The notes: a model not told the origin generated them from the sequence alone. A stretch of 64,000 bases of DNA from Kitasatospora sp. MMS16-BH015 (GCF_002943525.1 NZ_CP025394.1:5270001-5334000); one strand, 5' to 3'; counted from the stretch's first letter, positions 18,605-27,626 are shown. Program-made: numbers and translations.

Positions 18605-19512
18605 GCCCAGCCCCGCAGCATCCGGACGGCGGCGTCGTGCGTGGGTGCTGGCACCCAGGCATGGTAGGCGGCGAGCCCCGCTGTGGAGGTCAGTCCGGCA
18701 GCGGCCGCGACCAGCGTCTCGGGCACGCGCTCGCGCAGCAGCGCCACGATCCAGGCCGACCGGGCGCGGCGCGGATCGACCCGCGGAACTCGCGGGTCGG
18801 CGGGGGTGTTGCGCTTGGTCCAGTTGCTGACCAGGTTCTTCGCGTAGGCCACCGTACGGTCGGGGACGAACAGGTGGTCGTCTCCGGCGATCGCGGCAAG
18901 TTCGGCCAGGGCACCCTCCCACAGGGAACGGCAGACGACCAGGCGCGAGGAGCCCGGGACGATCAGCACGACCGCGCCGCTGGGCAGGCGCAGGACGTCG
19001 GTGCCGCGGACGGCGGCCATCTCGGCAGGCATCAGCCCGCACCCGGCGCACAGGCACAGCACCGCCAGGGCACTGCGCCGTCCAGTGGCGGTGTTCGGCA
19101 GGCTCTGGGCCCAGACTCCGAGGCGGGTCAGTTCGCTGACGTCGTAGGGGACGGCGCGCGAGCGGTCGGCCCGAAGTCTTGGCCGGGGCTCCTCGCCGCG
19201 CTCCACCCACACCAGGGTCTCGTGGACGCGGGCGAGCACGGCCGCGTACTTCTGGAGGCTGGCGTCAGCCAGGGTGCTGTCGAGGATGAGGCAGCGGCTG
19301 ATGGTGGACTGCTCCAGCCAGACGGCTGGGTCGCGGGGGAGCCCGGCCCGCTCCGCGCTCATCGCGAGCATCGCGACGACCCGCAGGACCAGCTTCACCG
19401 GGTAGCTGACCTGCTCGGCAACGGCGGCGACCAGCATCCGCACGCCGTCCGCCACCGCCTCCCACTCGGGTGGGCAGTCACGGGGACGATATTTCAAGAT
19501 CACCTGGCTCAC
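18601..19512 (-). CDS. Degenerate tyrosine-recombinase-like protein, partner of the transposase
   Basis: A 303-residue protein; assignment rests on pattern, not on strong similarity. LAVLCLCAGCGLMPAEMAAVRGTDV resembles the integrase block around the first catalytic Arg (GLRxSEL), but Met replaces that Arg. Near the C-terminus DPRRARSAWIVALLRERVPETLV and GLTSTAGLAAYHAWVP resemble the HxLRHTFA and TxxYxH blocks, with Arg about 248 and 251 and Tyr283 as the candidate nucleophile. It could be a catalytically altered recombinase or a DNA-binding relic. GTG 19512 has GGAGG about 6 bases upstream. It overlaps the transposase start by 4 bases and is divergent from an HTH gene 93 bases away, so regulation by that protein is plausible. 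Confidence 0.55.
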   Translation of the reverse strand: MSQVILKYRPRDCPPEWEAVADGVRMLVAAVAEQVSYPVKLVLRVVAMLAMSAERAGLPRDPAVWLEQSTISRCLILDSTLADASLQKYAAVLARVHETLVWVERGEEPRPRLRADRSRAVPYDVSELTRLGVWAQSLPNTATGRRSALAVLCLCAGCGLMPAEMAAVRGTDVLRLPSGAVVLIVPGSSRLVVCRSLWEGALAELAAIAGDDHLFVPDRTVAYAKNLVSNWTKRNTPADPRVPRVDPRRARSAWIVALLRERVPETLVAAAAGLTSTAGLAAYHAWVPAPTHDAAVRMLRGWA

Positions 19513-19537
19513 GGCAACCTCCAGTACCACAGACCAC

Positions 19538-19568
19538 GAGAAGTGGACGGACAAGTAGCCACTTTCTC
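19538..19568. promoter_or_regulatory. Inverted repeat between the divergent recombinase and HTH genes
   Basis: GAGAAGTGG - 12 bases - CCACTTTCTC, a near-perfect inverted repeat (one inserted A) in the 93-base divergent intergenic region. Position and symmetry suit an operator for the neighbouring HTH protein, or a recombinase binding site. Confidence 0.45.
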
Positions 19569-19605
19569 GGACATAGTGCACGTCGACCCCGAGGAGCGCA
19601 TCCCG

Positions 19606-19923
19606 ATGACCGGTGGCACCCTGCGCCATCTGCCGCCGCGGCACTTTGCCGCCGATCCGCAGGCCTGGCCCGATACGACGGTGCCCGAGCACGCCCAGGC
19701 CAGGGTGGCTCTGGCGATCTCCCGCGCACTCGGGGAGCGGATCGAGGAAGGGGGGTGGAGTCTGCGGCACGCCGCGGCCCTGACCGGTGTGAACCGGCAG
19801 GTGATCGCGAACGTCCTGAGCGGGTCGTCCTGGGTGGACGTGGTGACCGTCAGCCTGCTGGAGGACGGGCTGGATGTGGTGCTGTGGCCCGGCGCAACCG
19901 CCAGAGCCTCGCTGATCGCGTGA
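19606..19923 (+). CDS. Small helix-turn-helix (XRE-like) DNA-binding protein
   Basis: A 105-residue protein. The middle (about residues 35-75: VALAISRALGERIEEGGWSL, then RHAAALTGVNRQVIANVLSG) has the layout of a five-helix XRE/Cro-type domain, with AALTGVNRQVIANVLSG as the turn and recognition helix. The C-terminus is short and hydrophobic (SLLEDGLDVVLWP). ATG 19606 is preceded by GAGGAG at good spacing; the open frame extends far upstream but only as a shadow. It faces the recombinase/transposase pair across a palindrome and is the likely repressor of that pair. A GC-rich terminator follows at 20,069. Confidence 0.72.
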   Translation: MTGGTLRHLPPRHFAADPQAWPDTTVPEHAQARVALAISRALGERIEEGGWSLRHAAALTGVNRQVIANVLSGSSWVDVVTVSLLEDGLDVVLWPGATARASLIA

Positions 19924-20068
19924 AGGGGAATGTTGCATGGAAGCAGCGCTTTCCCGTACCGCCCTCCGGCATCGCGGAGGAGGGCAGCACGAAATTGGGC
20001 CATACGGCCCCGGAGCTGCCTGAACTCGGCTAGTCTCGGGGGCGCGTGACCTTGTTGGGGACGCGCTC

Positions 20069-20100
20069 GGTGCCGCCAGGCTTAGGCCCCTGGCGGCACC
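20069..20100. terminator. 12-bp hairpin terminator
   Basis: GGTGCCGCCAGG (20069-20080), 8-base loop, CCTGGCGGCACC (20089-20100). It lies between two convergent genes (HTH and coiled-coil winged-helix) and may serve both. Confidence 0.75.
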
Positions 20101-20148
20101 TCTCACATCCCCCGGTGAATGTGTTGGGGACGGATGCTCGGCCTCTCC

Positions 20149-21009
20149 TTAGGCGGCCACCGCCTTGGGGTCGGCCGCGGCGAGGTCCGGGCCCGACAGG
20201 GTGGCAGGAGTTTCCTGGCGAGTCAGGGTGTACAGGCCCGCGTCGACGCGGCGGACCACCTGCTTGTCGAGGAGGTGCCGGATCGCGGTGCGGATCGACT
20301 GGATCGTGTAGGGCTTCTTGGCCAGCCCGACGGGGCGGCCCTGGGCCAGGAAGTGATTGATCGCCGCATGCAGGTCGCCCGCGCGCAGCGGCTCCTGAGA
20401 GGTCGCCAGCAGCAGCGTGACCAGGTCCTGCATGGTGATACAGGAATCGACGCGGCCCGGGTCGAGTGCGGCGGCGAACTCCGGGACGGCGGGAGGGGTC
20501 TGGCCGCCCTCGCTGGAGCTTTCTGCGGTGGGTACCGCAGGGGGCTCGTGGCTCTGCAGCAAGGCGAGGTTGGTGCCGTTCTCGCCCGTGGTGGCGGGAG
20601 TACCGTCGTGGACGGGGGCGGCTGGCCCGGAGACGGTTTCGGCTGTCGTCTCGGGGAGTAGGACGCTCTCACCCGCAGGCTCGCGCTTGTGCTCGCTGGC
20701 CTGGCCTTCCCCGCCGGGGACGGGCTCCGGTCCGGCCTCTTGGTCCAGGGCGCCAGCCGGTGAACCGGCACTGTCGGCCCGGGGCATGAGCCGCTCGACG
20801 TTCGCGCGCATCGAGTCCCGGACTGCGTTGAGGTTGTCCAGTCGCAGGTTCTCTTTGGCGAATTCCTGCTCGACTTCCAGTAGTTGCGCTTGGACGGCGG
20901 CGCGGCGTTCGCCCAGGCGCGCGCAACGCTCCTCCTGGGCGGCGGTCTCGTACTCGACGTGGGACAGGGAGGCCATGACAGTCGCGAGCAGGTCGTCGGT
21001 GTGCTCCAT
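20149..21009 (-). CDS. Coiled-coil plus winged-helix protein, function unknown
   Basis: A 286-residue protein with three parts: a charged coiled coil (about residues 15-75, ERCARLGERRAAVQAQLLEV and following), a Pro/Glu/Ser-rich linker (76-180), and a compact C-terminal domain (about 185-265) with TMQDLVTLLLATSQEPLRAG, IRTAIRHLLDKQVVRRVD and AGLYTLTRQE. This has the helix-helix-wing pattern of a winged-helix DNA-binding domain. ATG 21009 follows GAGAGG; the stop is TAA, rare in this genome. No catalytic motif is seen. Two similar architectures occur nearby (22,544 and 53,240), often beside mobile DNA. A regulatory or element-maintenance role is possible. Confidence 0.65.
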   Translation of the reverse strand: MEHTDDLLATVMASLSHVEYETAAQEERCARLGERRAAVQAQLLEVEQEFAKENLRLDNLNAVRDSMRANVERLMPRADSAGSPAGALDQEAGPEPVPGGEGQASEHKREPAGESVLLPETTAETVSGPAAPVHDGTPATTGENGTNLALLQSHEPPAVPTAESSSEGGQTPPAVPEFAAALDPGRVDSCITMQDLVTLLLATSQEPLRAGDLHAAINHFLAQGRPVGLAKKPYTIQSIRTAIRHLLDKQVVRRVDAGLYTLTRQETPATLSGPDLAAADPKAVAA

Positions 21010-22543
21010 GCCGGCCTCTCATCGGTGATCGTTTCAGCGCGCACAGCCTAGAGGCTCCGCCCGGTCCTTGGGACCGAAACCGGGAAAGCCGTACTGGCGA
21101 AACATCAGGTTCATTGGCGCGCGCGTGCGTTGATGGTTGTGACCTGTGCTGATGCGGGATTGCGCATCCGGTTCCGGTGTCGGATGGCAGCTGGGGTTCG
21201 ACCTAGTGTGCGCCAGCGGGACCCCCTGAGGGCGCATCGTCGACGGTCTCGTGGTGACGGGGGGACCGTCCCGCCCGAGCTGACTGAGGGGCGGCGGCCA
21301 GGAGAGTGGTCGACGGTGTGTCCTTGGACTTGGGGCATGGATCGGGCACGTCCGCGGGCGGCTTAGGTTTGGGGGACCGGCGCGAGTCCGGCAGGCCAGG
21401 GCTGCCAGCCGGGTTGGGGCGCACGGGGGCATGCCGCAGAGTCTTGCGCGCCCGTGGTTCCGGAAGGCACAGAAGTGCTACTCCCGTGACGGCGGGAGCC
21501 TTTGCACGCGTCGATGGGCATGACGCAGAGGAGATGTGCCGACTGCGAATGTGGCGGGAGCGTCGAGGTCGGCGGGTCCTGGGTGGCGTTCGCCGCCGGG
21601 CTGGTGGCGTTGTCCCGGGCATGTTCCGCGGGCCGGGGCTGCCATGGCATGGGGAAACGCCAAGGACCGCTTGATGCGTAGAAGCGGACAGGTGGGACCG
21701 TCAGCCCCGGGAGGTAATCGGTGTCTGCTGTTCGTGGTGGTGTTCGGGTGGAGGTACGACTGGTGGCTGTCGTCCTTGCAGCGGACACCGGCCCAGCTCC
21801 AGTCGGAGGTGCGGGACACCCGCCTGGTCGGAGTGTCGCCCGGTCGTCGCCACCTCGGGCTAGAACCTTCCGTTCGCCTGACAGCCGGCTCAGCTGCTGC
21901 CGCAGAGCAGTGCTGGGTGCCGGGACAGCTGTCGAGCCAAGTCCTCCGACTCTGGCTGGCGCTCTCGTGGACAGCGGGCTGCCGCGCAGGCTCCTGGCAG
22001 CACCTCCCGCCGAAGTGCAGGCCTGGACACCGGTTGACCGAAATTTCCCACCCCTTACCCTCCTATGTCTTTCGCCGGCCCATCCGTTCGGACAGCTCTG
22101 GCGCAACCCAGCATTGACGCGGGTTCCGGGTGGCTCCGCCATCAAGGCCCGTCGCGGTCCGCCGGGGCCAACAACCCCCGCCGGAAGGGCCTGAAGTCAG
22201 GTGCAGGGAATGGCCAGGCTTGCCCTGCCTCTTCAGGGCTGCTGACGCGCCCTGCTTGCACAGTCGCGCCGCTCTCGCTGTCCTCCGGCCGCTGGTCGAG
22301 CTCCGCCGCCATCTCCGGATGCACGCTGGCCTTCTGGCGGCGCACCTGCCCGCCCGTGCCCCTTTCCTCCATGTCCTTTCCCGAAAAATTTCACTTCCCG
22401 TATGCATGCTTGGCTGGCGAGGGTGACACAGCCCTGCGCCAGGGTTGACATGCATGGCATTTCCATACCCTTTCTTTACTCCTTTCGAGTGGGACTTACC
22501 TGTCACGCTCGGGTTTTTCCTTTGAGTTGGATAGCGTCCAGTC
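21010..22543. other. 1.5-kb stretch without a supportable gene
   Basis: Several open frames occur on both strands, but none has a convincing ribosome site, domain or consistent codon bias. A small inverted repeat CGGTCC-TTG-GGACCG (21,062-21,076) lies just upstream of the coiled-coil gene and could be an operator. A TTGACA occurs near 22,446 ahead of the next gene, without a clear -10 partner. The 3' half is lower in GC than its surroundings. This may be decayed mobile DNA. Confidence 0.5.
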
Positions 22544-23020
22544 ATGGCAATCGACCTACCACGCCTGACCGAAGCTGCCCGGGATCCGGACAAGTACATT
22601 CCCCAGCTGGAAGAGATGCAGGAGGAGGCCAAGAAAAACCTCCGAGGGATCTCCGGTGCGCTGCGCGAGCTGAGGAAGATCAAGACGTCCACAGAAAACC
22701 TCGAATACATCCAAGTCCACGGCATTCCCCGCCCGCGCGACTCGGGCCAGCAGGCCGACCCTGACGAGTACGACGAGGTGGATGAAGAGCTCAGCGAGAA
22801 CGGGCTCCGCGTGAACCGCCGCGAACGGGTCCTGAAGCTGCTCGCTCAGGACCGCGACAGAAGGTGGAAGTTGCGCGAGATTGCCGATGAGCTAGGGATT
22901 TCCAACATCAAGAGCCTGCGTACCAGCATGGATGACTTTGCACGGCAGAGCAAGGTCGAGAAAGATTCGGAGAGCTCGACCTATTACCTGGGGCGCAGGG
23001 GCTACCAGGAAACTTTCTGA
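22544..23020 (+). CDS. Coiled-coil plus winged-helix protein, function unknown
   Basis: A 158-residue protein. Residues about 15-55 are a charged helix (QLEEMQEEAKKNLRGISGAL), likely a coiled coil. Residues about 90-150 read NRRERVLKLLAQDRDRRWKL, REIADELGISNIKSLRTSMD and VEKDSESSTYYLGRR, a helix-turn-helix with a wing. ATG 22544 is the first usable start; the ribosome site is weak. The architecture parallels the 20,149 gene but sequence similarity is low. It is followed 177 bases later by the GIY-YIG-like gene on the same strand; GC content is lower than in the core, suggesting recent transfer. Confidence 0.65.
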   Translation: MAIDLPRLTEAARDPDKYIPQLEEMQEEAKKNLRGISGALRELRKIKTSTENLEYIQVHGIPRPRDSGQQADPDEYDEVDEELSENGLRVNRRERVLKLLAQDRDRRWKLREIADELGISNIKSLRTSMDDFARQSKVEKDSESSTYYLGRRGYQETF

Positions 23021-23197
23021 TGCAAGGGTGTGGCCGCCGCATGCTTTGCGAGACAGCGGCGGCCACCGATCACGGACCCTTCGACCTACCAAAGTCCCGG
23101 GTCTGTCGTGACAGGATTCATTTTAGCGCGCAGTCGTATTCGCGGGAACCCGTCATCGGCAGATCCGTATTCCCTTCGCCCGAAGGAAGTACGAATC

Positions 23198-23977
23198 ATG
23201 CATTCAATCCGACCAGGTGCGCATTCTGTCGAACAGGCGAGCGGCATTACGTTGGCCCCGGCGACCTCGAGTGGCCACCCGGCCTCTGCCGCCAGTATCT
23301 CGGCTCGGCGGACGGCCCCAGCCACGGGCTCACGAGGCGGGGCGCCGGAGGCAGTCCCGGTCGCTTGTTCGACTCCGTCGCGCAGTAACAGCCCCGGGGC
23401 TTCCATCGAGATCTTCCTCCCCTGTGGGGGTCTGGATGGTCCGCGCGTGGTGGACCTGAAGGGTTGGACAGGCCTGTGTCTGTCGTTCCCCCGTTCGAGC
23501 TACGAGCAATTGCGTCGGGACGAGCGCCAGTACGAGATCCTTTGCCGTGCCGGCGCGTACCTGCTGCTGGGCCCCGACCCGTCAGCCAAGGGCCTCGACC
23601 GGATCTACGTCGGGGAGGGGGTACGGGTTCGCGACCGTCTGAACAAGCACCTGCGCGACAAGAGTTTCTGGGACCGGTGCTATGTCCTGACCACTACAGA
23701 CGGCTCTCTGGACAAGGCACATGTCCAGCAGTTGGAGGCCAAGCTGTACGCACTCGCGCAGAGGGCGGGCAGTATGGTGCTCGACAACCGGGACAAGCCC
23801 ACCCCGCTCGCGCTGTCGCAGGCCAAGGAGGCCGAGGTTGCCGCGTACCTCGACACTGCGCTGAGCCTCTTCCCCCTGCTCGGGGGGCTGCCGGTCCTGC
23901 TCGACGGGGATGGGATCGACACCGGGACGCATGCGGGCAGAAGGCCCTTGAACTGCTTGTCCGTCTCGCCGGAGTGA
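23198..23977 (+). CDS. GIY-YIG nuclease-fold protein
   Basis: A 259-residue protein. After a low-complexity N-terminus (about residues 1-75), the stretch near residues 105-185 has the GIY-YIG order: GAYLLLGPDPSAKGLDRIYVGEG, RVRDRLNKHLRDKSFWDRCY, then KAHVQQLEAKLYALAQRAGS. YLL and IYVGE correspond to the GIY and YIG strands; Arg in RDRLNKH and Glu in QLEAKL match catalytic positions. Such domains occur in restriction-like, homing and repair nucleases, and a related family is annotated only as GIY-YIG nuclease family protein. ATG 23198 has GAAGGAAG about 9 bases upstream. Neighbour to a winged-helix protein in the island; a DNA-targeting role is inferred only. Confidence 0.7.
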   Translation: MHSIRPGAHSVEQASGITLAPATSSGHPASAASISARRTAPATGSRGGAPEAVPVACSTPSRSNSPGASIEIFLPCGGLDGPRVVDLKGWTGLCLSFPRSSYEQLRRDERQYEILCRAGAYLLLGPDPSAKGLDRIYVGEGVRVRDRLNKHLRDKSFWDRCYVLTTTDGSLDKAHVQQLEAKLYALAQRAGSMVLDNRDKPTPLALSQAKEAEVAAYLDTALSLFPLLGGLPVLLDGDGIDTGTHAGRRPLNCLSVSPE

Positions 23978-24317
23978 TCGATGATGCGGGGAGTTCAGCA
24001 GGACGATCGCGGGGGTGCTGGGCTCGGCTGGCTGGACGATAGCGGCCGAGCGGCCGATGCCGATCTGGGGTGCGGCAATTCCCGTGCCCCAGGCGAAAGG
24101 GCCGACCTGGCCCTGTCCCGGCTGGCAGCCCAGCACCGGGAGGTCGAAAGGCCACGGAAGCGCCTGGCCGACGGTGGCAACGTCCGCCAGTTGTCGACCG
24201 GCAGCCGGTAGGCCGCGCGCCCCGGCATGAAGCCCCAAAGCCACTTGAGCGGGGGTCGTGGTGACAACCCCCGCTCAGAGAAATCCAACCCCGAACGGCA
24301 TACAGGCCGAGAGTAGG
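23978..24317. other. 340-base gap without a supportable gene
   Basis: Only shadow frames are present. It separates the GIY-YIG-type gene from a convergent small secreted-protein gene; no clear terminator hairpin was found. Confidence 0.4.
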
Positions 24318-24671
24318 TCAGAAGTAGTGCACGCTGCCACAGTTGAGCGGGCTTCCGTTCCAGTCGCAGATCTGCGCGGAGACGATCCGCGCCCCGTAGC
24401 TGCTGCTATTGCTGCTGCCCTGGCCCCATGTCACCAGGCGCTGGGTGCTGCGGTTGGCCAGGTGGATGATCAGCACGGTGCCGTACTGGTCGGCACTGCC
24501 GTCCCATATCCACGCCCATGAGGCGGCGCCGTTGCCAGGAGTGAGGTCCACCGACGCCTCGTCATCACCGTGGAACCAGGCCACCCCGGTGGCGCTGGCC
24601 GGCGAGGCGAGTGCGACAGCCGAGACACCGACCGCGCCGACGGCCAGCGCAAGACGCTGCTTGAAGGTCAC
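24318..24671 (-). CDS. Small secreted protein, function unknown
   Basis: A 117-residue protein with a clear Sec signal peptide: FKQRLALAVGAVGVSAVAL followed by ASPASA and cleavage before TGVAWFHG. The mature part (about 88 residues) is rich in Ser, Asn, Gly and aromatic residues, with two cysteines (QICDWNGSPLNCG) that could form a disulfide. It resembles small secreted beta-rich streptomycete proteins of unknown role. GTG 24671 has GGAGGAG about 8 bases upstream. Confidence 0.75.
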   Translation of the reverse strand: MTFKQRLALAVGAVGVSAVALASPASATGVAWFHGDDEASVDLTPGNGAASWAWIWDGSADQYGTVLIIHLANRSTQRLVTWGQGSSNSSSYGARIVSAQICDWNGSPLNCGSVHYF

Positions 24672-24904
24672 GAGAGAAACTCCTCCAGAAAGAGGGAAAC
24701 CGGGGGTCTTGACCTGCCCCCGTCAAAATGAATGCTAGAGACCGCCCCCGGGCCATGGAAGGGAAACACGGAGAGTGGCAGGACGCCCTCCGCTTGGCGG
24801 TGCGGCGCATGCTGGACTCTTCCGGGTGGTTGCGGAGGTCGGGTGGGGTGACCGGCCGTCCGTGGCGCAGTCGGGCGGACGGTCACCTGATCGGGTGGTG
24901 CGGG

Positions 24905-25771
24905 TCAGGGGGCGACCCATCCCCACGGGCGGTCGCCGCCCCGGCCCATGAGGCAGGCGAGCCGGTAGTCGGCCTGGTGGCGGGCGTGGTCGGACTTATC
25001 GGCGTGCCGCAGGGCGAACAGGGCGAGTTCGAACGAGCGGATGTCGCGGATGGTCGTGTAGCTGCACCAGGTGGTGACGTCTTCGCCGTAGGCGTCGCGG
25101 AACGCCTCCCACCGGGCGGGTGGATCGGCGAGGGTGTCGGACTGGAACATCACGGTCGCCTGGTCCCACTGGCGGGGCCCGACCGAGAAGCGCTCGAGGT
25201 CGACCAGGTGGGCGCCATCCGGGGTGGCCATGGTGTTGTGGGGGCTCGGGTCGCCGTGGATCACGCACCACGGGTCGGGCCACTCGATCGCCTCCCACCG
25301 GTGGGCCAGCTCGGCGGCGTGGTACCGCAGCCACACCTTCGAGCGGCCGTCGGTGAGGGCCTGGTCGATGCGCTCGCCGAAGTCGGGGAGGGTGAAGCGC
25401 GGCAGACCGAGGTGGGTGGGGACGCGCAGGCTGTGCAGGGCCCGCAGCGAGCGGGCGGTGTCGGCCGGGTCGGCGGCCGTGGCCGGCCCGAGGTCGTCCC
25501 AGAACGTCACCGGCCGGCCGTCGACGCTGACGGGGTCGGGGACGATCGGCTCGGGGGCGAGAACGCGGTGCGAGCGGAGCCAGTCCGCTGCGCGGAGCTC
25601 CCGGACAGCGGTGTCCAGCTCGCCCTCCTGATGGACGCGGATCACGGTCCGCTGGCCGGGGATGCGCAACATGGCGTTGTCGCGCACCCGGATGGGCTCG
25701 ATCTCGTCTGCGGGGACGTCGGCGAGGGCGCACGCGGCGCGGGCGATGTCGATGATCGTTTCGGTGAGCAT
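24905..25771 (-). CDS. Aminoglycoside phosphotransferase (APH) fold kinase
   Basis: A 288-residue protein of the APH/choline-kinase superfamily. The catalytic loop is CVIHGDPSPHNTM (Asp in HGD and Asn for metal) and the activation-segment metal site is HLVDLERFSVGP. The N-lobe has RVRDNAMLRIPGQRTVIRVH. Substrate unknown: such kinases act on antibiotics, sugars or other small molecules. It is the last gene of a run with a MurF homologue (15 bases upstream) and an ATPase-fold protein. The pairing with a wall-precursor ligase hints at a cell-wall or self-protection substrate, but that is inference. Confidence 0.82.
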   Translation of the reverse strand: MLTETIIDIARAACALADVPADEIEPIRVRDNAMLRIPGQRTVIRVHQEGELDTAVRELRAADWLRSHRVLAPEPIVPDPVSVDGRPVTFWDDLGPATAADPADTARSLRALHSLRVPTHLGLPRFTLPDFGERIDQALTDGRSKVWLRYHAAELAHRWEAIEWPDPWCVIHGDPSPHNTMATPDGAHLVDLERFSVGPRQWDQATVMFQSDTLADPPARWEAFRDAYGEDVTTWCSYTTIRDIRSFELALFALRHADKSDHARHQADYRLACLMGRGGDRPWGWVAP

Positions 25772-25786
25772 GGTGGGATCCCGTGG

Positions 25787-27163
25787 CTACTGGGCGGTGA
25801 TCAGGTCGGCCGCGACGTCGAAGAGGGCGGCGCTGTTGGAGCCCTTCACCAGCACGATCTGCCGGTCGGTGAGGGCGGGGGCGATCAGCGGGAGGACGGC
25901 GGACTTGTCGGCGACGTGCTCGGCGGGCACGCCGCCGCGCTGGGCGGCCTTGGCGATGAGGCCGGCGTTCGGGCCGCCGACGGCGACCAGGCGGCTGATC
26001 CGGTGGTGGGCGACCAGGTCGCCGATCTGCTCGTGGATCGCCTCGGCGGCGGCGCCGAGCTCCTTCATCTCCCCGAGGACCGCGACCGTGGGACGGCCAC
26101 CGGCCGCGAGGTGGGCGAGGGAGGCCAGGGCGGCGCGGACGGACTCCGGGGAGGCGTTGAACGCGTCGTTGATGACCGTGATCCCGTCGGGCCGGTCGGT
26201 GACCTCCATGCGGGAGCCGGACAGCAGGGTGGCGGTGCTCAGGGCCCCGGCGGTGGTATGGAAGGGGACGCCGCAGGTCAGGGCGATCGCGGCGGCGGCG
26301 AGCGCGTTGGTCAGGTGGTGCTCACCGACGATCCGCAGCCGCACCGGCGCGCTCTTGTCCTGCCACGTCAGGGTGAACGCGGCCCGGCCGGACGCGTCCA
26401 CGGTGACGTTCTCGGCGCGCACGTCGGCGTCCGCATGGCGGCCGAACAGCAGCACCCCCGCCGGTGTGTGGTCGGCCATGGCCAGCACGAGCGGGTCGTC
26501 GGCGTTGAGGATGGCCGTTCCGTGCCCGGGGAGGGCTTCGACCAGCTCGCGCTTGGCGGTGGCGATCGCCTCGCGGGCGCCGAACTCGCCCAGGTGCGCG
26601 GAGCCGACGCCGAGCACCGCGCCGATCTGCGGCGGGGCCGTCTCGGCGAGCTGGCGGATGTGGCCGCGGTTGCGGGCGCCCATCTCCAGCACCAGGAACC
26701 GGGTGTCGGCGGTGACGCGCAGGACGGTGACCGGGAACCCGATCTCGTTGTTGAAGGAGCGCTCGGTGGCCACGGTGGTGCCGTGGCAGTCGAGGATCTG
26801 CCGCAGGATGTCCTTGGTGCTGGTCTTCCCGGCCGAACCGGTGAGGGCGACCGTCGTCCCGTCGTAGCGGTTGTGAACGGCCTTGGCGAGGCTGGAGAGG
26901 GCGCCGAGCACGTCGGGGACGACGATCGCCGGGACGCCCACGGGGCGGGCGGCCAGGGCCGCCACCGCGCCGTCCGCGACGGCGGAGCCGGCGAAGTCGT
27001 GGCCGTCGGCCCGGTTGCCGGCCAGGCAGGCGAACAGGCCGCCCGGGGTGACGTGGCGGGAGTCGAAGGCCGCGGGGGCGGTGACCTCGGTGGTGGTGTC
27101 GGTGACGTGGTCGAGGTAGCCGCCGACGGACTCGGCGATCTGAGCGAGGGTCATGCTGATCAC
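25787..27163 (-). CDS. MurF-type Mur ligase (second copy, island-borne)
   Basis: A 458-residue Mur ligase. MurF joins D-Ala-D-Ala to UDP-MurNAc-tripeptide. Motifs: N-terminal FDSRHVTPGGLFACLAG, ATP loop TVALTGSAGKTSTKDIL (about residue 108), FNNEIGFPVTVL, LEMGARNRGHI, NADDPLV, IVGEHHLTNALAAAAIAL, and SGSRMEV with INDAFNASPESVRAAL and VLGEMKELG. All match MurF rather than MurC/D/E. The housekeeping murF normally lies in the dcw cluster, so this is likely an extra copy that may modify the terminal dipeptide or act on another substrate. GTG 27163 is preceded by AGGAG; ATG 27154 is the alternative. Operon with APH-type kinase. Confidence 0.88.
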   Translation of the reverse strand: MISMTLAQIAESVGGYLDHVTDTTTEVTAPAAFDSRHVTPGGLFACLAGNRADGHDFAGSAVADGAVAALAARPVGVPAIVVPDVLGALSSLAKAVHNRYDGTTVALTGSAGKTSTKDILRQILDCHGTTVATERSFNNEIGFPVTVLRVTADTRFLVLEMGARNRGHIRQLAETAPPQIGAVLGVGSAHLGEFGAREAIATAKRELVEALPGHGTAILNADDPLVLAMADHTPAGVLLFGRHADADVRAENVTVDASGRAAFTLTWQDKSAPVRLRIVGEHHLTNALAAAAIALTCGVPFHTTAGALSTATLLSGSRMEVTDRPDGITVINDAFNASPESVRAALASLAHLAAGGRPTVAVLGEMKELGAAAEAIHEQIGDLVAHHRISRLVAVGGPNAGLIAKAAQRGGVPAEHVADKSAVLPLIAPALTDRQIVLVKGSNSAALFDVAADLITAQ

Positions 27164-27212
27164 GTGCTGGTTCTCCTGGCGTTCGAGGGGGCGGGGCCGG
27201 TGTGCGGCGTGG

Positions 27213-27626
27213 TCAGGTCTGCAGGTCGGCGTGGACGGTCTTGCCGAGGGGTTCGGGCTTCGCTCCCCAGCGGCCTTCGGTGAGGGCGTGGACCAGGGCG
27301 ATGCCCCGGCCGGACGTGGCGTCGGGGCCGGCGTCGATCAGGACCGGGAGGACGCGGGAGCCGTCCCGCACCGCGATGCGGACGCTTCTCTCGCCGGTGC
27401 GGCGGATCTTCACCCCCATGCGGCGCCGGCAGCAGGTCTTGGCGGCGTTCGCGGCGAGTTCGGTGACGATCAGGGCGGCGTCGTCCACCAGGCTCTCCAA
27501 GCCCCACTCCTTGAGCTTGGTGACGACCATCCGGCGGGCGGCGGTTGCCGACGCGGGCGTGTAGGGCAGGAAGACGGTGGCCGGGGCCGGGGCCCTGGTG
27601 CCGGTCTGGTCGGCGAGGGTGGTCAC
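27213..27626 (-). CDS. HATPase-fold ATP-binding protein (RsbW/anti-sigma-like)
   Basis: A 137-residue GHKL-fold protein: AARRMVVTKLKEWGLESLVD, then the N-box VTELAANAAKTCC and a C-terminal DAGPDATSGRGIALVHAL (G1/G2 region). Streptomycetes carry many such stand-alone kinases related to anti-sigma factor RsbW, commonly beside XRE regulators. The N-box has Lys-Thr after NAA rather than the usual VxH, so activity may differ. GTG 27626 is the start; its ribosome site is weak, and an upstream frame ends with TGA overlapping this GTG. Transcribed with murF and the APH-type gene, divergent from the XRE gene. Confidence 0.8.
   Translation of the reverse strand: MTTLADQTGTRAPAPATVFLPYTPASATAARRMVVTKLKEWGLESLVDDAALIVTELAANAAKTCCRRRMGVKIRRTGERSVRIAVRDGSRVLPVLIDAGPDATSGRGIALVHALTEGRWGAKPEPLGKTVHADLQT

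Noticed and set aside
21363..22145. 260-codon minus-strand open frame in the 1.5-kb gap
   Set aside because: No ribosome site, no domain, and a Pro/Arg/Thr/Ser-rich product typical of a shadow frame in GC-rich DNA.
22447..22480. TTGACA-based promoter for the 22,544 gene
   Set aside because: No acceptable -10 hexamer at 16-18 bases; left as a mention only.
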